Part shown: positions 17,268-26,134 of the stretch, piece after piece | Numbering within the stretch: the stretch's first letter is position 1 | Layout of the letters: each line of letters begins with the position of its first letter | Assembly (NCBI RefSeq): GCF_000013885.1 | Contig: NC_007964.1 | Span: 3,334,001 to 3,398,000, forward strand | Source: Nitrobacter hamburgensis X14 | GTDB lineage: Bacteria > Pseudomonadota > Alphaproteobacteria > Rhizobiales > Xanthobacteraceae | DNA length: 64,000 bases | Direction of reading: 5' to 3' | Position numbers and translations under genes: made by a program | Notes under the pieces: model-generated | The model's input: only the letters and a program-made list of their open reading frames with translations | What the model was told of the DNA's origin: nothing | The model's database searches: none

Positions 17268-18035
17268 CTAGTCGGATCGACCAAACTTCCTGCTGCTTCG
17301 GCGCCCCGCCTGGATGCCTTCGAAACCCTGTTTCTTTCGCCAGCGGATCACCCTGGCCGGGACGCCGGCAACGATCGCGAAGTCGGGAACATCCCGGGTG
17401 ACGACGGCACCCGCGCCGACAATCGCGCCCCGGCCGACCGTCACGCCCGGCAAGACAACCGAGTTCACACCGATGTCTGCCCATGCGCAAATACGCACCG
17501 GAGCGATCTTGAGGTCAGTGCGGATGAACGGCACGTCGAGCGGATCGCCGGTATGCTCCGATCCCAAGACTTTCGCACCGGAGCCCCAACCGACATATTC
17601 CTCCAGAACAAGGTCTCGTGCGTCGAAATAGCTCTGCGGGCCGATCCAGACGCCCTTGCCGATGACGAAGCAGCCATCGAGCCGGCCCTGAATGATCGAT
17701 TGCTCGCCGAAGAATACGCCGTCGCCGATCTCGAATGTCTCCGGATGTATGACGGTGACGTGCCTGCGCACCGTCGCTCCCGAGCCCATGCTTCTGACGA
17801 GCGTCCGCAAACACACGCGACGCATGATGTCATCGATGGCGGTTGCGCCGGCGGCGTGCTGCGCATAAGCCTCATGCAGCTGCTCCCGCCCGAGACGGCC
17901 AGCGAGATGTGCAGCCATACCGAGTTCGAACGGCGGGTCCGGCTCGATCTCCCGGACGCCATGAATTGCCTTGACCACGCGAGAGCCCGCTTTCTTCTTG
18001 CGCGGCAGGACGTCGTCGAGATCATCGGGAATCAT
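17268..18035 (-). CDS. Hexapeptide-repeat acyltransferase (WcaF/maltose acetyltransferase-like)
   Basis: The 255-residue protein has a helical N-terminus (about 1-75) and then left-handed beta-helix repeats (FEIGDGVFFGEQSIIQG, FVIGKGVWIGPQSYFDA) ending GAGAVVTRDVPDFAIVAGV. This layout fits O-acetyltransferases that decorate EPS sugars. ATG at 18035 overlaps the TGA of the oxidoreductase gene (ATGA), which fixes the start and implies coupled translation. The window has two such acetyltransferases in one operon; this longer one is more likely the O-acetylating enzyme and the shorter one (15144) the N-acetylating enzyme. Confidence 0.8.
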   Translation of the reverse strand: MIPDDLDDVLPRKKKAGSRVVKAIHGVREIEPDPPFELGMAAHLAGRLGREQLHEAYAQHAAGATAIDDIMRRVCLRTLVRSMGSGATVRRHVTVIHPETFEIGDGVFFGEQSIIQGRLDGCFVIGKGVWIGPQSYFDARDLVLEEYVGWGSGAKVLGSEHTGDPLDVPFIRTDLKIAPVRICAWADIGVNSVVLPGVTVGRGAIVGAGAVVTRDVPDFAIVAGVPARVIRWRKKQGFEGIQAGRRSSRKFGRSD

Positions 18036-19084
18036 AGGGCCATTTCCCCTGTTCTGTGCCACCGCTTCAGGCGAACCGGATTGCCCTGAGCAGTGACCGA
18101 GCGCGATGCGGCTTCAAGAATCTCAATGACGCGAAGCCCGGTAATTCCATTGGAGGCTGGCGACTTTCCGCTTCTCACGCAGTCAACGAAGTGCTCGGCC
18201 TCGGTTTGCAACGCTTCCGTTGCAGCAAGATGTGGTGCCCACATATCTCCGGCACGATAGCCAATCCTGAGCTGGTGCGCGCGCTCCGCGGAACCGTTGA
18301 CGGTAATGCCTTTATCGTAAATCTTGATCTTTTCGGTCGGTTCCAGATCGTCATAGACGATCATCTTGCGGCTTCCACCGACAAAACTCTGCCGCACCTT
18401 GATCGGAGACAACCAATTGACGCTGACGTGAGCCACGCAATTGCTCTGAAAGAACAGGGCAATATGCGCCATGTTCTCTGGCGCGCCCGCGATATGACAG
18501 GCGCCTGTCGCAGAGACCGCGATCGGCTCCTCATCAAAGAGGTACTGGATGATCGATATGTCGTGAACGGCCAGATCCCAGATCACATTCACATCGCTTT
18601 GAAACAGACCGAGACTCGCGCGGACGCCGTTGTAATAGTAAATCTTGCCGAGAGCGTCCTCGGTTATGAGCTGACGGATTTTCTGGACCGCAGGCGTGTA
18701 AAGAAACGTGTGGTCAACCATCAACGTGAGGCGTCGCCGTTCGGCTTCCTCAATCAGGGAAAGAACCTGCTCGGACGTCTGGGCCAACGGCTTCTCGACC
18801 AGGACGTGCTTTCCGGCCTTGAGCGCGGCCAGCGTGAGTTCGTAATGAGTATGAACTGGCGTTGCAATTGCGACGGCATCGATCTCGGGATTGGTGAGGA
18901 GGTCGCGGAACCGGGATGTGGTCTCGACCGCGGGATAAAGGCGCTTGGTCGCCGCGAGCCTCACTGGATCAAGGTCGCTCACGGCAACCACGCGCGCGAC
19001 CTGGCTGTTCATGAAATTGCGGACAAGGTTCGGCCCCCAATAGCCGTACCCCACCACTCCAATGCCGACTAACCCTTGCTGCAT
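18032..19084 (-). CDS. Gfo/Idh/MocA-family oxidoreductase, WbpB-like
   Basis: The 350-residue protein has the NAD-binding motif VGIGVVGYGYWGPNLVRNF and VAIATPVHTHYELTLAAL followed by GKHVLVEKPLAQT, the lysine motif of the family. In polysaccharide loci such enzymes oxidise C3 of UDP-linked hexuronic acids (WbpB/WlbA) before amination. Neighbouring genes for a UDP-sugar dehydrogenase, an aminotransferase and an N-acetyltransferase support that role. The ATG at 19084 lies 53 bases after the dehydrogenase gene, and the end overlaps the acyltransferase start by 4 bases. Other Gfo/Idh reactions cannot be excluded. Confidence 0.8.
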   Translation of the reverse strand: MQQGLVGIGVVGYGYWGPNLVRNFMNSQVARVVAVSDLDPVRLAATKRLYPAVETTSRFRDLLTNPEIDAVAIATPVHTHYELTLAALKAGKHVLVEKPLAQTSEQVLSLIEEAERRRLTLMVDHTFLYTPAVQKIRQLITEDALGKIYYYNGVRASLGLFQSDVNVIWDLAVHDISIIQYLFDEEPIAVSATGACHIAGAPENMAHIALFFQSNCVAHVSVNWLSPIKVRQSFVGGSRKMIVYDDLEPTEKIKIYDKGITVNGSAERAHQLRIGYRAGDMWAPHLAATEALQTEAEHFVDCVRSGKSPASNGITGLRVIEILEAASRSVTAQGNPVRLKRWHRTGEMAL

Positions 19085-19137
19085 CTCACACCCGCATACT
19101 CATGTTCACAAAAAAGCTTCCTTGCGCCGATCCGTCT

Positions 19138-20397
19138 TCACGTTCGGACCGGCATGTCTTGCCAAATGCCGCGCGTATCGATCACGTCGAGATGGCGCCG
19201 CTCGGCGAGCGGAATCATTTTGAATTCGTCGTGATCGACCAGAAGAAGCGCGATTTCGCAGGAGTGCATCGCCTCCTCGATGCGCACTATTTCCGCGCCG
19301 TGCTTGGCCAGTTCTGCCGGAATCCGGCGCAGGTTCGGCTCGACAATCCTGATGCGCGATCCATATTTAGCGGCCAGATGCAGCGCGATGTCGAACGCGG
19401 GACTCTCGCGCAGGTCATCGACATTCGCCTTGAAGGTCAGGCCGCAGCAGGCAACGTTCGCATAAGGGTGGTCGTCGATCAGTGCGATCGCGCGCTCGAT
19501 GATGGTTTCCGTCTTGCGATTATTAACTTCGCGGCTCGTCCTCATCACGCGCGCGAGATCGGGGACTGAATCGATGATGAACCAGGGATCAACCGCGATA
19601 CAGTGACCGCCGACACCGGGCCCCGGCCGCAACACATTGACCCGGGGATGCCGGTTAGCCAGGTCGATGACTTCCCAGACATTGATCCCATAGCGGTCGC
19701 AGATCAGAGATAACTCATTTGCAAACGCGATATTGGTGTCGCGATACGCATTCTCGGTCAGTTTGACCAATTCCGCCGCCCGCGCCGTCGTTGCCACACA
19801 TGCCCCTCGGACAAACATCTTGTAAAAGCGCTGAGCGCGCCTTGCGCACAACGTGCTGATACCGCCGATACAACGATCGTTGTTGACCAGTTCGGACAAT
19901 ATGCGGCCCGGCAATACCCGTTCAGGGCAATAGGCAACGGAGATCGGCTCCTCGCCGTTTACGGATCCGATACTGAGATCGGGGCGCCTCTCGATGATCT
20001 TCCTTGCGACCGTTTCAGTCGTTCCGACCGGCGACGTGGATTCGAGAATGACGATATTTCCCGGCCTGAGCAGATCGGTGATGCGCTCGATAGCCGCCAT
20101 CACGCATGTCAGGTCCGGCCGGTTGGCGCTGTCGATCGGCGTTGGAACGGCGATTATGAAGACATCGGCCTGCTCGGGCTCCAGCATCGCGACCAGCGAG
20201 CCATTCGACACGACTTTTTGCACCAGTCCATCGAGGTCCGGCTCGACAATATGGATCGTGCCCGATGCAACCGTTTTCACGATGTCCGGGTTTGTATCGA
20301 TCCCGACAACCTTCATGCCTCGGCTCGCAATCACAGCCGCCGTGGGCAAGCCGATATAGCCGAGGCCGATAACAGCGACTTTCTTGATTTCAAGCAT
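19138..20397 (-). CDS. wecC: UDP-N-acetyl-hexosamine 6-dehydrogenase (WecC/WbpA family)
   Basis: The 419-residue protein has the N-terminal Rossmann motif VAVIGLGYIGLPTAAVI, VIIAVPTPID-type acidic loop (FIIAVPTPIDSANRPDL), ESTSPVGTTE and the catalytic cysteine in GGHCIAVDPWFI. It oxidises the 6-hydroxyl of UDP-ManNAc or UDP-GlcNAc to a uronic acid with NAD. Coupled with the overlapping 2-epimerase gene, UDP-ManNAcA is the simplest product. ATG at 20397 overlaps the upstream gene by 8 bases. WecC (UDP-ManNAc) and WbpA (UDP-GlcNAc) substrates are not separable by eye, so the symbol is provisional. Confidence 0.85.
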   Translation of the reverse strand: MLEIKKVAVIGLGYIGLPTAAVIASRGMKVVGIDTNPDIVKTVASGTIHIVEPDLDGLVQKVVSNGSLVAMLEPEQADVFIIAVPTPIDSANRPDLTCVMAAIERITDLLRPGNIVILESTSPVGTTETVARKIIERRPDLSIGSVNGEEPISVAYCPERVLPGRILSELVNNDRCIGGISTLCARRAQRFYKMFVRGACVATTARAAELVKLTENAYRDTNIAFANELSLICDRYGINVWEVIDLANRHPRVNVLRPGPGVGGHCIAVDPWFIIDSVPDLARVMRTSREVNNRKTETIIERAIALIDDHPYANVACCGLTFKANVDDLRESPAFDIALHLAAKYGSRIRIVEPNLRRIPAELAKHGAEIVRIEEAMHSCEIALLLVDHDEFKMIPLAERRHLDVIDTRGIWQDMPVRT

Positions 20398-21508
20398 CGA
20401 GAAGGGCCCTTACGATGCGCTCGCTCGCCCGGCCGTCCCCAAAGGGGTTATGGGCACGGGACATCGCCAAGTAGTGATCGTCGTCATCGAGCAGGCGAAC
20501 CGTCTCTTCGATGATCTTGCTTGGGTTTGCGCCGACGAGACGCGCGGTTCCCGCCTCAACGCCTTCGGGCCGCTCCGTCGTCTCGCGCATGACCAGAACC
20601 GGCTTGCCCAACGTCGGCGCTTCTTCTTGAACACCGCCCGAGTCGGTCAGCACCAGATAGGCAAGAGAAAGCAGGCTGACGAAGTCGGAATACTCCTGGG
20701 GGGAAATCAACTCGACGCGGGGATGATTGGAAAGACGGGAGGAAAGCACATCGAAAACGTTCGGGTTCGGATGAATCGGCAAAACAATTGCCACGTCCTG
20801 CCGTCGGAGAATTTCCTGAAGCGCCTCGACGATATTTAGAACGCCGGCGCCGAAGTTCTCGCGCCGATGGCATGTCACCAGAATGATGCGGCGGTTGCCT
20901 TGATTGGCCCTTATGCCATCCCAACGGGAGACAAGACGTGGATCGGAATCGACGATGGATTTCACGGCGAGCAAGGCGTCAACTACCGTATTCCCGGTGA
21001 CGTGGATGCGGTCCTTCGGCACGTTCTCGCGCCGCAGCGACTGCGCTGCTCGTTTGGTCGGCGCGAAGTGCTGGTCCGCGATCGTCCCGATGATCTTGCG
21101 GTTCACCTCTTCCGGCCATGGAGCGTAGATGTTGCCGCTCCTCAACCCGGCCTCGACATGGGACACCGGAATGCGGCGATAATAGCAGGCCAGAGCGCCG
21201 GTCATCGCCGTCGTCGTATCCCCCTGCACGATAACCCTGCTCGGACGCACGTTGTCGAGCACGGCGCCAATGCCCTCGAGCAATCGCGCGCTAAGCCGAT
21301 CGAGGGTTTGATTGGCTGTCATCACATTGAGATCGACATCCGGAACAATGTTGGCCAGTTTCAGGACCTGATCGAGCAATTGCCGGTGCTGCGCCGTCGC
21401 GCAGACCGTGACGGTTGCATTCGTCTCGGCCTTCAGCCGGTTGATGACCGGAAACAGCTTGATGGCCTCCGGACGAGTCCCAACCAGGACGAAGAAGTGT
21501 TTTTGCAC
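20390..21508 (-). CDS. wecB: UDP-N-acetylglucosamine 2-epimerase (non-hydrolysing)
   Basis: The 372-residue protein begins MQKHFFVLVGTRPEAIKLFPV and carries VQGDTTTAMTGALACYYRRIPV-like and HVEAGLRSGNIYAPWPEE motifs, LVTCHRRENFG and DSGGVQEEAPTLGKPVLVMR, all classic for WecB/MnaA. It interconverts UDP-GlcNAc and UDP-ManNAc. The start is GTG at 21508, with a GGGGGGA ribosome-binding sequence 5-6 bases upstream, just after the stop of the transferase gene. If the pathway is the WbpA-B-E-D type, this enzyme could act last on the diacetamido sugar (WbpI role). Confidence 0.9.
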   Translation of the reverse strand: MQKHFFVLVGTRPEAIKLFPVINRLKAETNATVTVCATAQHRQLLDQVLKLANIVPDVDLNVMTANQTLDRLSARLLEGIGAVLDNVRPSRVIVQGDTTTAMTGALACYYRRIPVSHVEAGLRSGNIYAPWPEEVNRKIIGTIADQHFAPTKRAAQSLRRENVPKDRIHVTGNTVVDALLAVKSIVDSDPRLVSRWDGIRANQGNRRIILVTCHRRENFGAGVLNIVEALQEILRRQDVAIVLPIHPNPNVFDVLSSRLSNHPRVELISPQEYSDFVSLLSLAYLVLTDSGGVQEEAPTLGKPVLVMRETTERPEGVEAGTARLVGANPSKIIEETVRLLDDDDHYLAMSRAHNPFGDGRASERIVRALLDA

Positions 21509-21509
21509 G

Positions 21510-22304
21510 TCATCCCCCCGGCTGAGTTGGGCTGGCGCTCGAACCACTGCGCGCCCTCGGCATCAGGTGGACGCCATGCTCCACGAGCGCCCGCGCCAGA
21601 ATTCCAGCGAAAAGCGTGTTGGTCTTGGCGTAGCGCCACCACATTCGTCCCGGTTCTTGATAGACGCGGTACAGCCATTCAAGACCAAGCGCCTGCATAC
21701 GGGCGGGAGCGCGCTGAATCTGGCCAGCCAGGACGTCGAACGAGCCCCCCACGCCCATGATGAAGGGGACGTTTAGCTCATCGCGATGGGCGGCGAGGAA
21801 ACGCTCCTTCCTCGGCGTCGGTATCCCGATGAACAGGCAATCCGCATGACTTTGCCTGATATCCTCGACGATTTCGTCTTCCTGCTCGGTGGAAAAATAG
21901 CCGTCTCTCAATCCGGAAAACTGGATCGCCGGATAGCGACGCCGCACCTGAAGAGCGGATTGTTGCAACGTGTCGCGTGACGCACCAAGAAAATACGGCC
22001 TGAATCCGTCGTTGGCGCACAGGGCAAGCAGTTCGACTAACAGATCGATCCCGGCAACTCGCTCCTTCACGGGAATGCCGAAAAACCTCGCGGCCCAGAC
22101 GATCCCCATCCCGTCGATGCCGACCAGATCGCTATTGGCAACATCGGCGGCCAGGATGGGATCCCGGCGCATATTCACCAGTTTAGCGACGTTGAGGGCA
22201 ACGTGCTGCAGCCTGTTGCGGGTTCGCATCGCGTCTCGCGCCAGACCGACTGTCTCGGCCATGGTCAGAACATCGATGGGGCAGCCCAGAAAACTCTCCC
22301 GCAT
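21510..22304 (-). CDS. WecG/TagA/CpsF-family glycosyltransferase (GT26)
   Basis: The 264-residue protein starts MRESFLGCPIDVLTMAETV and has NSDLVGIDGMGIVWAARFFG, RVAGIDLLVELLALC and FIGIPTPRKERFLAAH, the conserved core of GT26. Family members transfer N-acetylmannosamine or its uronic acid to lipid-linked GlcNAc. Presence of WecB- and WecC-like genes directly downstream supports a ManNAcA-type donor. ATG at 22304 has GAGGCGA upstream; a TTG at 22358 would add 18 residues. It is the first gene of the seven-gene leftward unit and is divergent from the GT2 gene at 22517. Confidence 0.85.
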   Translation of the reverse strand: MRESFLGCPIDVLTMAETVGLARDAMRTRNRLQHVALNVAKLVNMRRDPILAADVANSDLVGIDGMGIVWAARFFGIPVKERVAGIDLLVELLALCANDGFRPYFLGASRDTLQQSALQVRRRYPAIQFSGLRDGYFSTEQEDEIVEDIRQSHADCLFIGIPTPRKERFLAAHRDELNVPFIMGVGGSFDVLAGQIQRAPARMQALGLEWLYRVYQEPGRMWWRYAKTNTLFAGILARALVEHGVHLMPRARSGSSASPTQPGG

Positions 22305-22516
22305 CTCTGTCGCCTCAAAATATGAGGAAAGCACCAGCTTCTCGACGGAAAAGGCCAATCACGCCAGCCTCTCCCGCCTTCAGCGTTATTATTTAATAAC
22401 AATATACTGCAAAGCATTTAATTGCAATAATTCTTATTTCATTTAGTCGATTTAATTTATAATAACAATCGCGTCAGCGACGTCTTGCGCTCGACCAGCT
22501 GGAGGCAGCTCTCGAC
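22305..22516. promoter_or_regulatory. Divergent AT-rich promoter region
   Basis: This 212-base spacer between the WecG-like gene and the GT2 gene is strongly AT-rich at 22385-22470. It includes the inverted repeat GTTATTA-TT-TAATAAC at 22385-22400 (7-bp arms, 2-base spacer). This is a candidate regulator site shared by both directions. Confidence 0.45.
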
Positions 22517-23434
22517 ATGGATTCAGACGGCCCCCTGATCTCCGTTGTTATCCCTCACCTCAACCAGGCAGGGGACCTCGGGGCCTGTCTTGCCAGCCTC
22601 CAGAGCCAGCGCCTCTCTCCCGCCCTGTTCGAGATCATTGTGATTGATAACGGATCGACCTCGCCCCCCGTCGAGGTCATGGCCCGCTATCCCTCTGCTC
22701 GCCTGCTGCACGAGCCAGAGCCCGGCCCCGGTCCGGCCCGCAACGCTGGGGTTCGACATGCGACCGGCGAAATTCTGGCGTTTATCGATGCTGATTGCCG
22801 GGCCGATCCTGATTGGCTGCTGAATGTCGCGCAGGCCCTGCGATCTTTGCCCGGCAAGACCATCGTCGGCGGCGACGTCCGCATCTGGCCGCGGAACAAG
22901 GAAACGCTGACCGCGGTGGAAGCGTATGAAAGCGTCTTCGGATTCCGGAACAAGCTGTATATCGAACGTCACGGCTACTCGATCACGGCGAACCTCAGTG
23001 CCCGGCGGGCCGACCTCGACAAGATCGAGCCGTTTGTCGGCATCCAGTTCGCGGAGGATATGGAATGGGGCGAACGCGCCCGCAGCGCCGGGTTTCAGTT
23101 TCACTTTCTTCCGAATGCGATTGTCTTTCACCCCGCGCGCCGCTCGCTGCGCGAGCTCTGCGTGAAGTGGGACCGCCAGATTCAGCACTATCTGAATATG
23201 GCTCAGGGCAAGCCCGCGTGGAAACTTCGCTGGGTGCTCCGCTCCGTCGCAGTTCTGGGGTCTCCCATCATCGACCTCGCCACCGTCGTCAGCAGCGACC
23301 GGATACATGGCGTCACGACTCGCCTCAAGGCCATTATGATTCTGGTCGCGATCCGCGCCCATCGCGCACGAAAGATGCTCAGCCTGCTGCGGCAGAGCAA
23401 TACGGTGCTCTGGAATCGGAGCGCTGGCGTATGA
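22517..23434 (+). CDS. GT2-family glycosyltransferase
   Basis: The 305-residue protein has a GT-A fold: SVVIPHLNQAGDLGACLAS at the N-terminus, IVIDNGSTSPP, GPARNAGVRHATGEILAF and the metal-binding IDADCRADPDWL. A C-terminal ED-like segment (FAEDMEWGERARSAG) provides the base. It adds one sugar to the EPS unit; donor unknown. The ATG at 22517 has GGAGG 12 bases upstream. It is transcribed alone and is convergent with the toroid-protein gene. Confidence 0.85.
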   Translation: MDSDGPLISVVIPHLNQAGDLGACLASLQSQRLSPALFEIIVIDNGSTSPPVEVMARYPSARLLHEPEPGPGPARNAGVRHATGEILAFIDADCRADPDWLLNVAQALRSLPGKTIVGGDVRIWPRNKETLTAVEAYESVFGFRNKLYIERHGYSITANLSARRADLDKIEPFVGIQFAEDMEWGERARSAGFQFHFLPNAIVFHPARRSLRELCVKWDRQIQHYLNMAQGKPAWKLRWVLRSVAVLGSPIIDLATVVSSDRIHGVTTRLKAIMILVAIRAHRARKMLSLLRQSNTVLWNRSAGV

Positions 23435-23467
23435 CGACCGCACCCGACTTCAGGCTATAAATCGAGA

Positions 23468-24667
23468 CTACGAGTTGAGACACGTATCGCGCGTTGCGTC
23501 GGCAAATGCGCGATCGTGCGTCAACTCGAGCAGATCGGACCGCTTGCCAAAGGACCAGAGAATCCATCCCAATTCGTAACTGCGGCATTCGAGGCGAAGG
23601 CCAACACCGGCAGGATCGATCAGGTGTTCATCACGCCGCAAGATCGAATTTCCGATCGCGCGAAGCGCCCGGCGTTTGTTGGTATGGAGTTCTGCGCTCC
23701 TCACCTGTGATCGGAAAGACAGCTGCACCCCCGGCACCAGCATCGATTTTCGTAGCTGGTTGTGACCCAGCACCCATTTGAAGCCTTTTATCAGCGCGTT
23801 CCGCGCGCCGCGGACATCGTGGCGCTCGGCGCATTCGAGAAACGCCGGCGCCATGCCATACTGATGGACGGAATAGACCTCATAGAAATCAAGGACCCGT
23901 CCTTGCAGCGCATCGTAGAACCATGGCCATTCGCCTTGCGGCCCCTGCAGCTCGATCAATCTCCGGGTGCATTCCTTTGCCATGCCGAGTGCGTGAAGAT
24001 TTCTGGTCAGTTCTCCGTAATGATAACAAGCAAGCGTCAGATATGTCTGACTAGCGAAGGATGAAAAGCGCCTTCGGAGTCCCGTGGCCGCATTGTAGAA
24101 CAGCCCGGACGTGCTGTGGTACCTCTCGGTGAGGGCGACAAAAAGCATGTGAGCAAATGGAAGCCACCGCTTCTCGTCCGCTCTGACCTGAGCGACAGCC
24201 CCGGTCAGCAGCATCCCCAAATCCTGCGCCCGCAGATCCCGCCAGCTTTTCCGATCCGACAGCAGGCCGTCGATCCGATCCACAACATGACCCGGAATAT
24301 CCAGTTGCAACTCCGCGCCGGACCACAAAGCCATGCCGTATGCATATTTCGCGACCGGCAGCATCGTCAGTTGCGAAACGTTCCGCGCGAATATCCCCCG
24401 CACATCGATCGAATCCGGGATGACCTTCAGCCGTGACAGGCCGAGCAGCACATTGAGCGTGTAGAATACATCGCTATGTGGAATAGATTGATTGGGTTCG
24501 GAACGACCGTCGAGATGATAGATGTGCGACCAGCGCCCATGCTCCAGCATCCAGCATCTCCGAAGACCACTCAATGCATAATTCACCAGCGGCGAATTGG
24601 CCGGCCGCTGTATATCGTCCAGCCGCACAACGTTCGCCAGGCTTTCAGCATTCGGACTGCTGTTCAT
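23468..24667 (-). CDS. Conserved alpha/alpha-toroid-like protein at the end of the secretion operon
   Basis: The 399-residue protein has no signal peptide or membrane helix. Repeating helical segments with conserved aromatics (PQGEWPWFYDALQGRVLDFY, EVYSVHQYGMAPAFLECAE) resemble alpha/alpha-toroid proteins. I cannot name the family. ATG at 24667 has GGGAGG 6 bases upstream and follows the HlyD gene by 33 bases, so it is the sixth gene of the type I secretion operon. A role in maturing or modifying the secreted protein or its glycan in the cytoplasm is possible, but unproven. Confidence 0.6.
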   Translation of the reverse strand: MNSSPNAESLANVVRLDDIQRPANSPLVNYALSGLRRCWMLEHGRWSHIYHLDGRSEPNQSIPHSDVFYTLNVLLGLSRLKVIPDSIDVRGIFARNVSQLTMLPVAKYAYGMALWSGAELQLDIPGHVVDRIDGLLSDRKSWRDLRAQDLGMLLTGAVAQVRADEKRWLPFAHMLFVALTERYHSTSGLFYNAATGLRRRFSSFASQTYLTLACYHYGELTRNLHALGMAKECTRRLIELQGPQGEWPWFYDALQGRVLDFYEVYSVHQYGMAPAFLECAERHDVRGARNALIKGFKWVLGHNQLRKSMLVPGVQLSFRSQVRSAELHTNKRRALRAIGNSILRRDEHLIDPAGVGLRLECRSYELGWILWSFGKRSDLLELTHDRAFADATRDTCLNS

Positions 24668-24700
24668 CCAAAACCTCCCGCGATGGAAACATCGCGCTCG

Positions 24701-26134
24701 TCACGGCTCACGTATGCTCTCGTCCAATCCACGAATGAGGGGATACAGGAAATAGGAGATCACCCGACGATCTCCCACCTTCATCTCCGCCGTCAGCTCC
24801 ATTCCCGGGATCATCTGGAATTGTGCGGGCTGACCGCGCAGCCGTGCTCTGTCGAGATCCACCAGCACGCGGTAATATGCGGGGATCGCGCGATGGGACC
24901 CATCGCTCTTGGCTTCGGCCCCGAATGAATCCTTGCTGACGACGCTGACCTTCCCAGATCCCGTTCCGTACTTCTGGAACGGAAAGGCATCGAACTTGAT
25001 CCGGACGGGCTGCCCTATCGAAATCTGCCCGATATCCCGACCCTCGACGTTCACTTCCGCCTGCAAAGGCGTGTCGCGCGGCACCAGCACAAAGAGCGTC
25101 TCCGCCTCGCGCACGACTGAGCCCACCGTACGGTTGGCAATCTCGAGAACGACGGCATCGACTGGCGCAGCCATGACCGTCAATTGCCGCCGGCGCTCGG
25201 CCTTCTTGAGCTCTTCCGCGGCGCTGTTCTGTTTGGCCCGGGTGTCCACGAGTTCCTGATAGGCTGTGCGACGGAAGTCATCCGCGAAGACCTGCCGGTC
25301 GGCTCTCGCTTTCTCGACACGGTGCTTGTAATCCGCCTCGCTTCCGACGACACGCGCCAGATTGTTTTCCACTTCAAGCCGCGCATCCTTCGACAGCAGT
25401 AAATTCAGCCGCGAGCCGACCTTCTTCTCCATCAGGGAGCTGCGCATGGTCTCGATCGACTGCAGGGTTTCCAATCTTTGACGCACCAGCCCTTCTTCGT
25501 CTTCGCCCGCCTTCAGGTTGGCCTGCGCGCTCGCAATCTGTGCATCATAGTTACGCAGCGACGTTTCATAGAACGCCCTGCGCTGACGAAACAGCTTCTC
25601 CTGTAGCAACTCATCCGAATTCGATGAATCCGCGGCAACATAGTCGCCGCCACTCAACTCGGATTGCAGGCGCTTGATCGCCGCATCCAGCGCGGTCACG
25701 CGGGTTCGGAGTTGATCGGTATCGGCTTGCGAAAAGGTTGGATCGAGCGTCGCGAGCGGCTGTCCCTTGCTCACGATGTCGCCCACTTTGACCTTGATCT
25801 CACGAATGACCGAGGTTTCTAACGGCTGGACCGCGACATTCGGACTGATTGCAATCAATTTCCCGCGCGCTGTGACGATCGTCTCTACACTGGACAACGA
25901 TGCCCAGGCCACCATCGCGAGGATTAGCGCGACGACGCTATAGAGCGTGATGCGGGCCACGCGAGGGGGCGCACGCTCCTCGATTTCGACGGCGTCCGAT
26001 TGAAACTCGGCGATAATCGATGGCTTGAGGGGGGCATGCGCCCTCAGCCGTGACTGTCGGCGTCGCGCGAAGAACCCCGGAGTTGGCGCTTTCCCCGTTC
26101 TGGAATCCGGCGCGCGCTGATTGCTGCTCGTCAT
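24701..26134 (-). CDS. HlyD-family type I secretion periplasmic adaptor
   Basis: The 477-residue protein has a short cytoplasmic N-terminus, one membrane helix (ITLYSVVALILAMVAWASL), then a biotinyl-lipoyl-like half-motif (VQPLETSVIREIKVKVGDIV, GQPLATLDPTFSQAD). A long coiled-coil hairpin (about residues 125-320) and the second lipoyl half with a C-terminal beta-barrel (LFVLVPRDTPLQAEVNVE) follow. It bridges the ABC exporter and a TolC-like outer-membrane channel, which is not encoded here. ATG at 26134 overlaps the exporter stop (ATGA), so the two are translationally coupled. Confidence 0.9.
   Translation of the reverse strand: MTSSNQRAPDSRTGKAPTPGFFARRRQSRLRAHAPLKPSIIAEFQSDAVEIEERAPPRVARITLYSVVALILAMVAWASLSSVETIVTARGKLIAISPNVAVQPLETSVIREIKVKVGDIVSKGQPLATLDPTFSQADTDQLRTRVTALDAAIKRLQSELSGGDYVAADSSNSDELLQEKLFRQRRAFYETSLRNYDAQIASAQANLKAGEDEEGLVRQRLETLQSIETMRSSLMEKKVGSRLNLLLSKDARLEVENNLARVVGSEADYKHRVEKARADRQVFADDFRRTAYQELVDTRAKQNSAAEELKKAERRRQLTVMAAPVDAVVLEIANRTVGSVVREAETLFVLVPRDTPLQAEVNVEGRDIGQISIGQPVRIKFDAFPFQKYGTGSGKVSVVSKDSFGAEAKSDGSHRAIPAYYRVLVDLDRARLRGQPAQFQMIPGMELTAEMKVGDRRVISYFLYPLIRGLDESIREP

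Noticed and set aside
17215..17490. N-terminal extension of the Wzx protein
   Set aside because: The 92 extra residues are Arg/Gly/Cys-rich and overlap the acyltransferase gene in another frame; family members start at MNLVQRS-like sequence.
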